Positions 17,976 to 26,211 are shown, counted from the stretch's first letter. The stretch: 64,000 bases of DNA from WHSV01 sp050693895 (GCA_050693895.1 JBOGWS010000117.1:1-64000), one strand, 5' to 3'. The notes: generated by a model not told the origin, from the sequence alone. Numbers and translations are program-made.

Positions 17976-18001
17976 CCGGCCCGGAGGAATCTCCGGGCCG
18001 G
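17976..18001 (+). terminator. GC hairpin after tuf, possible partial terminator
   Basis: Arms CCGGCCCGGAG (17976-17986) and CTCCGGGCCGG (17991-18001) form a perfect 11-bp stem with a GAAT loop. There is no T run behind it. It may slow or end a share of transcripts after tuf or protect their 3' ends. Confidence 0.55.
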
Positions 18002-18007
18002 GTCCCA

Positions 18008-18027
18008 GCGATCGTCTCGACGATCGC
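18008..18027 (+). repeat. Intergenic palindrome copy (tuf-rpsJ)
   Basis: Exact copy of GCGATCGTC-TC-GACGATCGC, located 6 nt behind the tuf hairpin and 56 nt before the rpsJ start. Confidence 0.85.
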
Positions 18028-18083
18028 GTAACGGTTCGAACAGGCACTTTGAGAAGCGAAGAGAGCAACAGAAAGGAAAACAC

Positions 18084-18395
18084 TTGGCAGCCGGAATGAA
18101 GATTCGGATCAGGCTGAAGGCCTACGACCACGAGGTCATCGACCAGAGCGCGAAGAAGATCGTCGAGACGGTGACTCGTACGGGCGCAAGCGTCAACGGT
18201 CCGATCCCGCTTCCCACGGAGCGCTCGATCTACACGGTCATCCGGTCGCCGCATAAGGACAAGGACTCGCGCGAGCACTTCGAGATGCGCACACACAAGA
18301 GATTGCTCGACATCGTTAACCCGACGCCGAAAACGGTGGACTCGCTCCAGCGGCTCGACCTCCCCGCCGGCGTCGACATCGAACTGAAGCTCTAA
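18084..18395 (+). CDS. rpsJ: 30S ribosomal protein S10
   Basis: S10 is a head protein of the 30S subunit and, as NusE, a partner of NusB in antitermination. The 103-residue product has the normal length, with KIRIRLKAYDHEVID near the N-terminus and the conserved loop GPIPLPTERSIYTVIRSPH. The TTG start at 18084 is chosen because AAAGGA at 18072-18077 lies 6 nt upstream; the ATG four codons later is less well placed. It opens the S10-spc-alpha gene order. Confidence 0.96.
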   Translation: MAAGMKIRIRLKAYDHEVIDQSAKKIVETVTRTGASVNGPIPLPTERSIYTVIRSPHKDKDSREHFEMRTHKRLLDIVNPTPKTVDSLQRLDLPAGVDIELKL

Positions 18396-18418
18396 CAGGA
18401 AGAGAGAGGCACTTAGAG

Positions 18419-19081
18419 ATGGCAGAGGTGAAAGGGATTCTCGGTCGCAAGGTCGGGATGACCCAGGTCTTCGATGAAGTCGGTCACGCCGTTCCGGTGA
18501 CCGTTCTCGAGGCTGGGCCCTGCCGCGTCGCCCAAACGAAGACGCCCGAGAAGGACGGCTACACGGCGGCCCAACTGGCGTTCGGTGAGGCGAAGCGGCC
18601 TAACAAGCCGACGGCCGGCCACTACGCCAAGGCCGGCATTACCCCGGCGCGTCATCTCGTTGAACTGCGCCTCGAAACCCTCGAGGACTACGCACTGGGT
18701 TCCGAGATCAAAGCGGACGTCTTCGAGGCCGGTGACATTGTCGACGTGATAGGAGTCACCAAAGGCAAAGGGTTTTCGGGCGCCATGAAGCGCCACGGCT
18801 TCAAGGGTCTCGGCGCTTCGCACGGAACTCAGAAGAAGCACCGAAGCCCCGGATCCATCGGCGGTTGCGCCACTCCGGCGCGCGTGTTCCGTGGCACCCG
18901 CATGGCGGGACAGATGGGCAATGTCCGAGTGACCACGCTCAACCTCAAGATCATCAAGGTCGATCCCGAGCGCAACCTGATGCTCGTGCGCGGCGCCGTT
19001 CCCGGTCCTCGGGGAGGGCTCGTGATGGTGCGCACGGCGATTCGGGTCACCCGTCGCACCGCTGGAAAGGCGGCGAGCTGA
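18419..19081 (+). CDS. rplC: 50S ribosomal protein L3
   Basis: L3 binds near the peptidyl transferase centre and is an early assembly protein of the large subunit. The product has 220 residues with the N-terminal GILGRKVGMTQVF and the central loop near KGFSGAMKRHGFKG. That loop normally carries the methylated Gln in many bacteria. The stop overlaps the rplD start (TGATG). Confidence 0.97.
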   Translation: MAEVKGILGRKVGMTQVFDEVGHAVPVTVLEAGPCRVAQTKTPEKDGYTAAQLAFGEAKRPNKPTAGHYAKAGITPARHLVELRLETLEDYALGSEIKADVFEAGDIVDVIGVTKGKGFSGAMKRHGFKGLGASHGTQKKHRSPGSIGGCATPARVFRGTRMAGQMGNVRVTTLNLKIIKVDPERNLMLVRGAVPGPRGGLVMVRTAIRVTRRTAGKAAS

Positions 19082-19725
19082 TGGCCAAGGCAACCGTCAT
19101 CGACGTCACAGGAAAGACCACGGGTACCAAGGATCTCCCCAACGCGTTGTTTGGCGGCGAGGTCAACGAGGCCGTAATGCACCAGGTCGTTGTCGCGCAG
19201 CTTGCTGCGGCGCGGAGCGGAACCGCGTCGACCAAGTCCCGGTCCGAGGTCCGGGGTGGTGGCGCGAAGCCGTGGAGGCAGAAGGGCACGGGTCGTGCTC
19301 GTCATGGCTCGGAGCGCAGCCCCATCTGGGTCGGCGGAGGCGCCGTCTTCGGACCCAAGCCGCGGGACTACTCGATGCGCGTGAACAAGAAGATGCGCAA
19401 GGCGGCTCTTCGCAGCGCTCTGGCCGACAAGGCCGGCGTCTCCAAGATCTTCGTCCTCGACGGTTTCGACCAAACCAAGACCAAGGCGGCGGCCAAGTGC
19501 CTCGAGACCGCGGGGATCACCGGCCGAGTGCTGGTCGTGCTCGACCCGGATGACGATTCATCCGCGACCGTGGACCGCGCCTTCCGCAACCTCGAGGGTG
19601 CTGCGTTCTCGTTGCATGGCGCGCTCGGCACCTACGATGTGCTGGTTGCCGACGCGGTCGTCTTCACCAGTGCCGCCTTCGACGAATTCCTCAAGAGAGG
19701 AAGCAAGCAGGAGGTGAGCGCGTAG
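19081..19725 (+). CDS. rplD: 50S ribosomal protein L4
   Basis: L4 lines the upper exit tunnel and, in some bacteria, represses its own operon. The start is the ATG at 19081, which overlaps the rplC TGA; a longer open frame upstream lies inside rplC and is not real. It gives 214 residues. The tunnel loop is recognisable from EVRGGGAKPWRQKGTGRARHG. The rplW ATG follows directly after its stop. Confidence 0.97.
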   Translation: MAKATVIDVTGKTTGTKDLPNALFGGEVNEAVMHQVVVAQLAAARSGTASTKSRSEVRGGGAKPWRQKGTGRARHGSERSPIWVGGGAVFGPKPRDYSMRVNKKMRKAALRSALADKAGVSKIFVLDGFDQTKTKAAAKCLETAGITGRVLVVLDPDDDSSATVDRAFRNLEGAAFSLHGALGTYDVLVADAVVFTSAAFDEFLKRGSKQEVSA

Positions 19726-20028
19726 ATGGGTTCGACTAAGAGCGACCCGCGCGATGTGATCCTCGCGCCGGTCGTAAGCGAGAAGTCGTACTCGCTGCTG
19801 GACGAGAACGCATACACATTCATCGTTCATCCGAACGCGAACAAGACCGAGATTCGCCAGGCGGTCGAGGCGATCTGGGATGTGCAGGTCTTCTCGGTCA
19901 ACACGATCAACCGCAAAGGCAAGACCAAGCGCTTCCGCTTCACCAAGGGACGTCGCCCAGATACGAAGCGAGCGATCGTAAAGCTCGTCGAGGGCGACAA
20001 GATCGAGATCTTCGAGCAGCAGGCGTAG
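19726..20028 (+). CDS. rplW: 50S ribosomal protein L23
   Basis: L23 sits at the tunnel exit and is the docking point for trigger factor and SRP. The product has 100 residues with the N-terminal DPRDVILAPVVSEKSY and the conserved VNTINRKGKTKRFRF segment. It starts immediately after the rplD stop and is followed 10 nt later by rplB. Confidence 0.96.
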   Translation: MGSTKSDPRDVILAPVVSEKSYSLLDENAYTFIVHPNANKTEIRQAVEAIWDVQVFSVNTINRKGKTKRFRFTKGRRPDTKRAIVKLVEGDKIEIFEQQA

Positions 20029-20038
20029 GGAGTATCGA

Positions 20039-20869
20039 ATGCCGATCCGTAAGGCAAAGCCGACATCACCGGGTAGACGGTTTCAGACCTTCTCCGACTA
20101 CTCCGAGGTGACAAGGAGCGAGCCGGAGAAGTCGCTTCTGGCGCCCAGACCTCAGCGCGCCGGCCGTAACAACTACGGCCGCATCACGACGCGCCACCAA
20201 GGTGGCGGAAACAAGATGCGCTACCGCGTCATCGACTTCCGTCGCAACAAGGACGGAGTTCCGGCCAAGGTCGCTCACATCGAGTACGACCCCAACCGAA
20301 ACGCGCGCATCGCGCTCCTTCATTATGTCGATGGTGAGAAGCGCTACATCCTGATGCCGAACAGGGTCAAGGTGGGCGACATGCTCGAGTCGGGGCCGGG
20401 CGCCGATATCCGGCCGGGCAACGCGCTTCCGCTGAGGAACATCCCGGTCGGAACCGTCGTGCACAACATCGAGATGCGTCCAGGCGGGGGTGGCAAGATC
20501 GCTCGCTCGGCCGGCGCGTCCGTCCAGCTGGTGGCCAAAGAGGGCACGAAGGCGACCCTGCGTCTCCCCTCGGGCGAGATGCGGATGGTCCCCATGGATT
20601 GCCGGGCGACCGTCGGTGAGGTCGGCAACGCCGAGGCCGAGTTGATCTCCATCGGCAAGGCGGGGCGCAACCGCTGGAAGGGCAAGCGCCCATCCGTGCG
20701 AGGCGTAGTAATGAACCCGGTCGATCACCCCCTCGGTGGTGGCGAGGGCAAGTCGTCCGGTGGGCGTCACCCCACGAGTCCCTGGGGCAAGAAAGAGGGC
20801 CGCACGCGCAAGAAGAAGCATTCGGATGCCCTGATCGTCAGGCGCCGTCGCAAGAAGAGGGGCCGGTAG
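20039..20869 (+). CDS. rplB: 50S ribosomal protein L2
   Basis: L2 contacts 23S rRNA close to the peptidyl transferase centre and bridges to the 30S subunit. The 276 residues show the typical N-terminus (KPTSPGRRF), GRNNYGRITTRHQGGG, and the C-terminal MNPVDHPLGGGEG block with the conserved histidine, then the basic KKEGRTRKKKHSDALIVRRR tail. Confidence 0.98.
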   Translation: MPIRKAKPTSPGRRFQTFSDYSEVTRSEPEKSLLAPRPQRAGRNNYGRITTRHQGGGNKMRYRVIDFRRNKDGVPAKVAHIEYDPNRNARIALLHYVDGEKRYILMPNRVKVGDMLESGPGADIRPGNALPLRNIPVGTVVHNIEMRPGGGGKIARSAGASVQLVAKEGTKATLRLPSGEMRMVPMDCRATVGEVGNAEAELISIGKAGRNRWKGKRPSVRGVVMNPVDHPLGGGEGKSSGGRHPTSPWGKKEGRTRKKKHSDALIVRRRRKKRGR

Positions 20870-20875
20870 TCATCT

Positions 20876-21157
20876 ATGCCTAGAAGTTTGAAGAAGGGAC
20901 CGTTCGTCGACGACCACCTGTTGGTCAAGATCGTCGAGATGAACAAGCGCAACGAGAAGCGCGTCGTAAAGACGTGGTCGCGGCGCTCGACCGTGATCCC
21001 CGAGATGGTGGGTCACACGATCGCGGTGCACGACGGGCGCAAGCACGTGCCTATCTACGTGACCGAGTCCATGGTCGGCCACAAGCTGGGCGAGTTCGCC
21101 CCCACGCGCGCCTTTAGGACGCACGGCGGTGGCGACAGAGCAACGAGGGTCAGGTAA
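20876..21157 (+). CDS. rpsS: 30S ribosomal protein S19
   Basis: S19 lies in the 30S head and contacts the A-site region together with S13. The 93-residue product has MPRSLKKGPFVDDHLL at the start and the conserved VGHTIAVHDGRKHVPIY and LGEFAPTRAFRTHGG segments. The stop overlaps the ATG of rplV by one base (TAATG). Confidence 0.97.
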   Translation: MPRSLKKGPFVDDHLLVKIVEMNKRNEKRVVKTWSRRSTVIPEMVGHTIAVHDGRKHVPIYVTESMVGHKLGEFAPTRAFRTHGGGDRATRVR

Positions 21158-21765
21158 TGGCTAGGACCGTCGCACCGGACGCCCAAGAAGCCATCGCTAC
21201 GGCGCGCTTTATTCGGATGTCACCGTCCAAGGCGCGTCAGGTAGTCGACCTGATTCGAGGCCGTCACGTGGACGAGGCTCGACAGATGCTCGCGTTCACC
21301 CAGCGCGGCGCCACCCTGCCGGTTCGCAAGGTGCTCGAGTCCGCGATCGCGAACGCCGAGCACAACCGCAGCCTCGCTGCGGACGAGTTGTTCATCGCCC
21401 GCGCGTGGGTCGACGAAGGTCCGACGCTTCGCCGCTTCCGCCCGCGCGCGATGGGTCGAGCGACGCGGATCAACAAGCGCACGTGCCACATCTCGGTGGT
21501 CGTAGGCCGTCCCGAGGAAGAGGCACCGGCCGAGCGCCCCAAGAAGAGATCGACGCGCCGCAAATCCACAACCTCGCCGCCGGCCAAGAAGACCACGGCG
21601 CGCAAGTCGACGAGCAAGAAGACCACCAAGAAGTCATCCAAGAAGACGACCGCCAAATCAACGGCTAAGAAGACAACGACCAAGAAGACGACGGCGAAGA
21701 AGACGACCGCCAAAAAGGCGACGAAGAAGAAGCCCACAGCTAAGAAGGAAGAGGGGGACGCCTAG
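21157..21765 (+). CDS. rplV: 50S ribosomal protein L22 with long basic C-terminal tail
   Basis: L22 spans the exit tunnel with its beta hairpin, seen here as EGPTLRRFRPRAMGRA near residues 88-102, and the surface domain sits beside the tunnel exit. The conserved domain ends near residue 120. It is followed by about 80 residues of low-complexity Lys-, Thr- and Ala-rich sequence with repeats of the KKTTAKK kind, similar to histone H1 or HupB tails, before a short acidic end. Tails on L22 are known in some actinobacteria, but this one is long. The tail codons (AAG, ACG, ACC) form imperfect short direct repeats, a likely route for length change. It lies between rpsS and rpsC with no gaps. Confidence 0.95.
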   Translation: MARTVAPDAQEAIATARFIRMSPSKARQVVDLIRGRHVDEARQMLAFTQRGATLPVRKVLESAIANAEHNRSLAADELFIARAWVDEGPTLRRFRPRAMGRATRINKRTCHISVVVGRPEEEAPAERPKKRSTRRKSTTSPPAKKTTARKSTSKKTTKKSSKKTTAKSTAKKTTTKKTTAKKTTAKKATKKKPTAKKEEGDA

Positions 21766-22791
21766 ATGGGTCAGAAGGTTCACCCGTACGGCTTCCGCCT
21801 CGGCATTCACACCGATTGGAAGTCACGCTGGTTCACCGAGAAGCAGTACAAGGAGTATCTCGAAGCGGACCTCCGTATCCGGGAGTACCTGCTCGGCGAG
21901 CTGCCGCACGCGGGGATTAGCCGGATCGACATCGAGCGCACGCGCGAACGGGTTCGGGTTGACGCTCACACGGCTCGTCCTGGCATCGTCATCGGGCGCC
22001 GGGGCAGCGAGGCAGAGCGCCTCCGCAGCCGCCTCGAGAACATGGAACAGAAGATCTACGGCAAGCCCGTGGACGTCAGGCTCAACATCATCGAAGTGAA
22101 GCAGCCGGAACTCGATGCCCAGCTGATCGCACAGGGAGTGGCCGAGCAGCTGGCGAGCCGTGTGTCTTTCCGTCGCGCGATGAAGAAAGCGGTCGGTACG
22201 GCGATGCGCCACGGCGCCAAGGGCGTGCGCGTGCAGTGCGGCGGCCGTCTCGGTGGCGCGGAGATGAGTCGCCAGGAGTGGTACATCGACGGGCAGATGC
22301 CGCTGCACACGCTGCGCGCAGATATCGACTACGGATTCTCCGAGGCGAAGACGACGTTCGGTCGCATCGGGGTCAAGGTGTGGATCTACCGCGGGCCGTT
22401 CCAGGACATCTACGCATCGGCCAGGGACCAGGCAAGGCTCCGTCGCGAAGCCGCGCTTGCCGCGGGCGAGACCGTGGGCCGAGGCCAGCAGGACCGAGGC
22501 TCTCGCCGCGGCGCGGGAGGCCGAGAGGGCACGACGGTTGGCCCACGACGCTCGCGGCGCGGTGCAGCGACCAAGCCGCGATCCGGCCAGAGCCCTGCAC
22601 CCGAGTCCGGCGAGCCCGAGACCGCCCAGACCAGCGAGGCAACCGAGGCCGCTCCGGCGAAGTCGGTGCCGGATGAGGTGAGGGCGAAAGCGACTCCCGC
22701 GGCGTCGACGCAGGAGCTTGCGCCCGACACCACCCAGGAAAAGTCGACGGAAGACAAAACGAATGGCTCTGACGACTCGGGGAGCAAGTAG
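21766..22791 (+). CDS. rpsC: 30S ribosomal protein S3 with extended C-terminal tail
   Basis: S3 forms part of the mRNA entry channel and its helicase activity. The N-terminal KH domain has the GxxG-type signature VIGRRGSEAERL (near residue 75), and the C-terminal S3 domain carries RVSFRRAMKKAV and GVRVQCGGRLGGAEMSR. Bacterial S3 is usually 210-240 residues, but this one has 341. The last 100 or so are a low-complexity stretch, first Arg- and Gly-rich and then Glu-, Ala- and Thr-rich. The gene abuts rplV with no gap, and rplP begins 2 nt after the stop. Confidence 0.95.
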   Translation: MGQKVHPYGFRLGIHTDWKSRWFTEKQYKEYLEADLRIREYLLGELPHAGISRIDIERTRERVRVDAHTARPGIVIGRRGSEAERLRSRLENMEQKIYGKPVDVRLNIIEVKQPELDAQLIAQGVAEQLASRVSFRRAMKKAVGTAMRHGAKGVRVQCGGRLGGAEMSRQEWYIDGQMPLHTLRADIDYGFSEAKTTFGRIGVKVWIYRGPFQDIYASARDQARLRREAALAAGETVGRGQQDRGSRRGAGGREGTTVGPRRSRRGAATKPRSGQSPAPESGEPETAQTSEATEAAPAKSVPDEVRAKATPAASTQELAPDTTQEKSTEDKTNGSDDSGSK

Positions 22792-22793
22792 TC

Positions 22794-23219
22794 ATGCTGC
22801 AACCAAAGAAGGTTAAGCACCGCAAGCAGCAGCGCGGGCGGATGAGAGGTCAGGCGAAGGGCGGAACGACCGTCAACTTCGGCGACTTCGGGTTGATGGC
22901 GATCGAGCCGGGGTGGATCTCGAACCGCCAGATCGAAGCCGCCCGCATCGCGATGACGCGTCATATCCGCCGAGGCGGCAAGGTGTGGATCAACATCTTC
23001 CCCGACAAGCCGGTCACGAAGAAGCCCGCCGAGACCCGTCAGGGTTCCGGTAAAGGAAACCCCGAGGGGTGGGTGGCCGTCGTGAAGCCCGGACGAGTGA
23101 TGTTCGAGATCGCAGGTGTGCCCGAGGACCTCGCTCGTGAGGCCATCCGCCTCGCCGCACACAAGCTGCCGGTCAAGTGCAGGTTCGTGAGTCGCGAGCA
23201 GACGTTGGAGATTCACTGA
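22794..23219 (+). CDS. rplP: 50S ribosomal protein L16
   Basis: L16 organises the A-site region of the 50S subunit. The product has 141 residues with MLQPKKVKHRKQQRGRMRG at the N-terminus and the conserved GKVWINIFPDKPVTKKP and GKGNPEGWVAVVKPG segments. The stop overlaps the ATG of rpmC (TGATG). Confidence 0.97.
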   Translation: MLQPKKVKHRKQQRGRMRGQAKGGTTVNFGDFGLMAIEPGWISNRQIEAARIAMTRHIRRGGKVWINIFPDKPVTKKPAETRQGSGKGNPEGWVAVVKPGRVMFEIAGVPEDLAREAIRLAAHKLPVKCRFVSREQTLEIH

Positions 23220-23440
23220 TGGCGAAGAAGACCGACGACCTCAAAGAGATGCCCGTGAGCGAGCTTACCGAGCGCCTAGAGAACACGCGCGAGGAACTGT
23301 TCAACATGCGCTTCCAACTGGCGACGGGTCAGCTAGACAATTACAGAAGAGTGCGCGTACTGCGCCGTGATATCGCGCGCGTCAAGACCGTGCTGCGCGA
23401 GCGCGAGCAGGCCAGCGAGGGCGAAGGGACTATCGAGTGA
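23219..23440 (+). CDS. rpmC: 50S ribosomal protein L29
   Basis: L29 is a small two-helix protein at the tunnel exit beside L23. The start at 23219 overlaps the rplP stop and gives 73 residues; the longer upstream open frame lies inside rplP. The typical ELFNMRFQLATGQLDN and RRVRVLRRDIARVKTVLRER segments are present. The stop overlaps the rpsQ GTG start (GTGA). Confidence 0.95.
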   Translation: MAKKTDDLKEMPVSELTERLENTREELFNMRFQLATGQLDNYRRVRVLRRDIARVKTVLREREQASEGEGTIE

Positions 23441-23715
23441 ACAGCACGGAAGAAAACACAAAACAGCGCGGGTTGCGCAAGTGGCGGACGGGTCGCGTGG
23501 TGAGCGATGTAATGGACAAGACCGTCGTGGTCGAAGTCCTCGACGCCGCCCAGCACCGGACCTATGGAAAGATCGTCCGCCGCACGACGCGTCTCAAGGC
23601 ACACGACGAGGACAACTCGACGGGTGTGGGGGACACGGTACGGATAGCCGAGACGCGTCCGCATTCCAAGACCAAGCGCTGGCGCATCGTCGAGATCCTA
23701 GAGAAAGCCAAATAA
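23437..23715 (+). CDS. rpsQ: 30S ribosomal protein S17
   Basis: S17 binds the 5' domain of 16S rRNA early in assembly. The 92 residues contain GRVVSDVMDKTVVVEV and the C-terminal ETRPHSKTKRWRIVEI signature. The start is a GTG overlapping the rpmC stop. A split copy of the intergenic palindrome begins 5 nt after the stop, and the 68-nt gap to rplN is one of the larger breaks inside this stretch. Confidence 0.95.
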   Translation: MNSTEENTKQRGLRKWRTGRVVSDVMDKTVVVEVLDAAQHRTYGKIVRRTTRLKAHDEDNSTGVGDTVRIAETRPHSKTKRWRIVEILEKAK

Positions 23716-23720
23716 AACAA

Positions 23721-23771
23721 GCGATCGCCATGGCTTTGCCAAGGTAGGAATTGGGAGTCATTGACGATCGC
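23721..23771 (+). repeat. Split palindrome between rpsQ and rplN
   Basis: GCGATCG (23721-23727) is matched by CGATCGC (23765-23771). Between them lies about 37 nt containing a small TGGC-TTT-GCCA hairpin (23731-23741). The outer arms equal the first seven and last seven bases of the recurrent palindrome, so this looks like a copy opened by inserted or unrelated sequence. It begins 5 nt after the rpsQ stop. Confidence 0.5.
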
Positions 23772-23783
23772 GAAAGGGAAGAT

Positions 23784-24152
23784 GTGATCCAACAGGAAAC
23801 CAGGTGTCGAGTGGCAGACAATACGGGGGCCCGCGAGGTCCTCGTCATCAAGGTCCTCGGTGGATCGCGCCGCCGCTACGCCGGTGTGGGTGACGTCGTC
23901 GTGTGCACGGTGAAAGACGCCATACCCGGCGGCAACGTCAAGAAGTCCGACGTGGTCAAGGCCGTCGTTGTGCGCACCGCTAAAGAGCGTCGCCGCGTCG
24001 ACGGGAGTTACATCAAGTTCGACGACAACGCCGTGGTGATCGTGGACGCTCAGATGCAGCCGCGAGGGACTCGAATCTTTGGTCCCGTTGCCCGCGAGCT
24101 GCGCGACAGGCGCTTCATGAAGATCATCTCGCTTGCACCGGAGGTGATCTGA
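23784..24152 (+). CDS. rplN: 50S ribosomal protein L14
   Basis: L14 sits at the subunit interface and is the binding site of the silencing factor RsfS. The GTG at 23784 gives the normal 122 residues beginning MIQQETRCRVADNTGAREV, with AAGGGAAG upstream; an earlier open start at 23751 would run through the palindrome arm and is unlikely. Conserved segments are KVLGGSRRRYAGVGD and DAQMQPRGTRIFGPVARELR. Confidence 0.95.
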   Translation: MIQQETRCRVADNTGAREVLVIKVLGGSRRRYAGVGDVVVCTVKDAIPGGNVKKSDVVKAVVVRTAKERRRVDGSYIKFDDNAVVIVDAQMQPRGTRIFGPVARELRDRRFMKIISLAPEVI

Positions 24153-24153
24153 G

Positions 24154-24480
24154 TTGCCCAAGACAAGGATCCGCAAGGGTGACGAGGTGATCGTCATCGC
24201 CGGCAAGGACAAGGGCGCTAAGGGCAGGGTTCTCGAGGTGCTTCCTCGCAAGAACAAAGTCATCGTTGAGGCCGTCAACCGGGTAACTCGCCACGAGAAG
24301 CTCCGCATGAGCAGGCGCGGGGGCCAGGAGGGTGGCATCCAGCACAAAGAGGCCGCAATCGATCTCTCGAACGTGGCGCTGGTCGACCCCGACGACAAGA
24401 AGCGGGTGCGCGTCGGATTTCGCACAAGCGATGACGGAACAAAGAGCAGAGTTTCGAAGCGATCGGGAAGTGATCTGTAG
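24154..24480 (+). CDS. rplX: 50S ribosomal protein L24
   Basis: L24 starts 50S assembly and carries a KOW domain, seen as KGDEVIVIAGKDKGAKGRVLEVLPRKNKV at the N-terminus. The length is 108 residues. The TTG start at 24154 has GGAGGTGA 6 nt upstream within the rplN end. The rplE ATG follows directly. Confidence 0.95.
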   Translation: MPKTRIRKGDEVIVIAGKDKGAKGRVLEVLPRKNKVIVEAVNRVTRHEKLRMSRRGGQEGGIQHKEAAIDLSNVALVDPDDKKRVRVGFRTSDDGTKSRVSKRSGSDL

Positions 24481-25050
24481 ATGGCAGACAACTACACACC
24501 GCGCTTGAAGAAGCGCTACAACGAAGAGATTAGAGCCCAGCTCCTGAAGGACCTGGGGTTGTCGAACATCATGCAGGCGCCCGGGCCCGAGAAGGCCGTC
24601 GTCAATATGGGCGTCGGTGAGGCATCGCGCGACGCGAAGCTCATGGATGGGGCGGTCAAGGACCTCACGACGATCACCGGCCAGAAGCCTGCGATCCGTC
24701 GTGCTCGAAAGTCGATCGCGACGTTCAAGATTCGAGAGGGCATGCCCATCGGGGCCTCGACCACGATGCGGGGAGACCGTATGTGGGAGTTCATCGACAG
24801 ACTGACCTCGATCGTTCTGCCACGCATCCGAGACTTCCGGGGCCTCAACCCTCGATCCTTCGACGGAAGCGGCAACTACAGCTTCGGCGTCACCGAGCAG
24901 CTCGTCTTCCCCGAGGTCGATTACGACGACATCGACATGACCCGGGGCATGGACATCACGATCGTTACGACGGCGCGCAACGACGATGAGGGGCGTGCGC
25001 TGCTGGCAGCACTTGGATTTCCTTTCAGGCAGCAGAAGGTGGAGGCATAG
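24481..25050 (+). CDS. rplE: 50S ribosomal protein L5
   Basis: L5 binds 5S rRNA and contacts the P-site tRNA and S13. The 189 residues show PRLKKRYNEEI at the start, VVNMGVGEA, the GQKPAIRRARKSIATFKIREGMPIG block, and the C-terminal IDMTRGMDITIVTTARNDDEGRALL signature. The gene fits exactly between rplX and rpsN. Confidence 0.97.
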   Translation: MADNYTPRLKKRYNEEIRAQLLKDLGLSNIMQAPGPEKAVVNMGVGEASRDAKLMDGAVKDLTTITGQKPAIRRARKSIATFKIREGMPIGASTTMRGDRMWEFIDRLTSIVLPRIRDFRGLNPRSFDGSGNYSFGVTEQLVFPEVDYDDIDMTRGMDITIVTTARNDDEGRALLAALGFPFRQQKVEA

Positions 25051-25236
25051 ATGGCAAAGAAAGCCCTTAGAAACAAGGCGGCGGCGAAGCCCAAGTTCAA
25101 AGTGCGCGGGTACACACGATGCGCTCGATGTGGGCGACCGCGCGCGGTCTTCAAGCGCTTCAATCTATGCCGCTTGTGCTTCCGGGAGATGGCCCACAAG
25201 GGCGAGATCCCCGGTATCACGAAGGCGAGTTGGTAA
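25051..25236 (+). CDS. rpsN: 30S ribosomal protein S14, zinc-binding type
   Basis: This is the short 61-residue zinc form of S14 (also named rpsZ), with CxxC pairs C24/C27 in CARCGRP and C40/C43 in CRLCFRE. It binds 16S rRNA in the 30S head. Many actinobacteria also carry a longer zinc-free copy used under zinc limitation; none lies in this window. The start abuts the rplE stop. Confidence 0.96.
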   Translation: MAKKALRNKAAAKPKFKVRGYTRCARCGRPRAVFKRFNLCRLCFREMAHKGEIPGITKASW

Positions 25237-25238
25237 CC

Positions 25239-25637
25239 ATGAGCATGACCGATCCCATCTCAGACATGCTCGCTCGCATCCGCAACGCAACCCGGGCGGC
25301 ACACACCGACGTACTCATTCCGGCATCGAAGATCAAGGAGAACATCGCCAGGATCCTCGTCGAGGAAGGTTACGTCGACGCCTATGAACGCGTCACCGAT
25401 GGGAGCCATCCAGCGATCAAGATGGTGCTGAGGTATTCGGAGGAACGCCAGCCGGCGATCTCGGGCATCCGCCGCATCAGCAAGCCGGGTCGGCGCGTAT
25501 ACCGAGGCGCAGGTGAGCTGCCGCGCGTGCTCGGGGGCCTGGGCGTGGCGATTATCTCGACTTCGCAGGGAGTCATGACCGACAAGCAAGCGCGTCGCAG
25601 CCGTGTGGGCGGCGAAGTGCTGGCCTACGTCTGGTAA
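25239..25637 (+). CDS. rpsH: 30S ribosomal protein S8
   Basis: S8 binds the central domain of 16S rRNA and in some bacteria represses the spc operon. The start at 25239 (MSMTDPISDML) gives 132 residues, the normal length; a second ATG lies two codons later. The C-terminal STSQGVMTDKQARRSRVGGEVLAYVW signature is complete, with only minor changes. It starts 2 nt after the rpsN stop. Confidence 0.96.
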   Translation: MSMTDPISDMLARIRNATRAAHTDVLIPASKIKENIARILVEEGYVDAYERVTDGSHPAIKMVLRYSEERQPAISGIRRISKPGRRVYRGAGELPRVLGGLGVAIISTSQGVMTDKQARRSRVGGEVLAYVW

Positions 25638-25648
25638 GGGGGGAACAA

Positions 25649-26194
25649 GTGTCGAGAGTTGGACAGGCGCCCATTCCCGTCCCGGACGGGGTGAACGTGT
25701 CGATCGTCGGAGAAAACGTGACGATCAACGGGCCGCGAGGCGAGCTTCAGCGGGCGCTTCCGGAGAAGATCGAGGTCAGCGAGGTCGACGGCGAGTTGCG
25801 GGTGACGCGCGCAACCGAACAGCGCGAGGTGCGGGCTCTGCACGGACTTGTTCGTAGCCTTCTCAACAACATGGTGGTTGGCGTGACCCAGGGATTCGAG
25901 AAGAGACTCGAGATCGCGGGGGTCGGGTACCGGGCCAGCAAGCAGGGAACCGACCTCGAGGTGCTCGTTGGCTACTCGCACCCGGTCCGCAAGAAGGCTC
26001 CTGCGGGCATCGAGTTCGAGGTGCCCGCTCCCACCCGGATCACGGTCAGGGGCATCGACAAGGAGCTCGTTGGTCAGATAGCGGCCGAGATTCGTGCGAT
26101 TCGAAAGCCTGAGCCCTACAAGGGGAAGGGCATCCGCTACGAGGGTGAGCACATTCGCCGCAAGGCCGGCAAGGCCGCCAAGGCCGCGGGCTAG
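25649..26194 (+). CDS. rplF: 50S ribosomal protein L6
   Basis: L6 lies near the factor-binding site of the 50S subunit. The 181 residues begin with MSRVGQAPIPVPDGV (GTG start, GGGGGG-type ribosome site) and carry the C-terminal PYKGKGIRYEGEHIRRKAGKA signature. Confidence 0.97.
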   Translation: MSRVGQAPIPVPDGVNVSIVGENVTINGPRGELQRALPEKIEVSEVDGELRVTRATEQREVRALHGLVRSLLNNMVVGVTQGFEKRLEIAGVGYRASKQGTDLEVLVGYSHPVRKKAPAGIEFEVPAPTRITVRGIDKELVGQIAAEIRAIRKPEPYKGKGIRYEGEHIRRKAGKAAKAAG

Positions 26195-26211
26195 GACTCA
26201 AAAGGACATCT

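Noticed and set aside
21597..21757. Tandem repeat or mobile element in the end of rplV
   Set aside because: Repeats are codon-level copies encoding a Lys/Thr/Ala tail in frame with L22, not a separate element.
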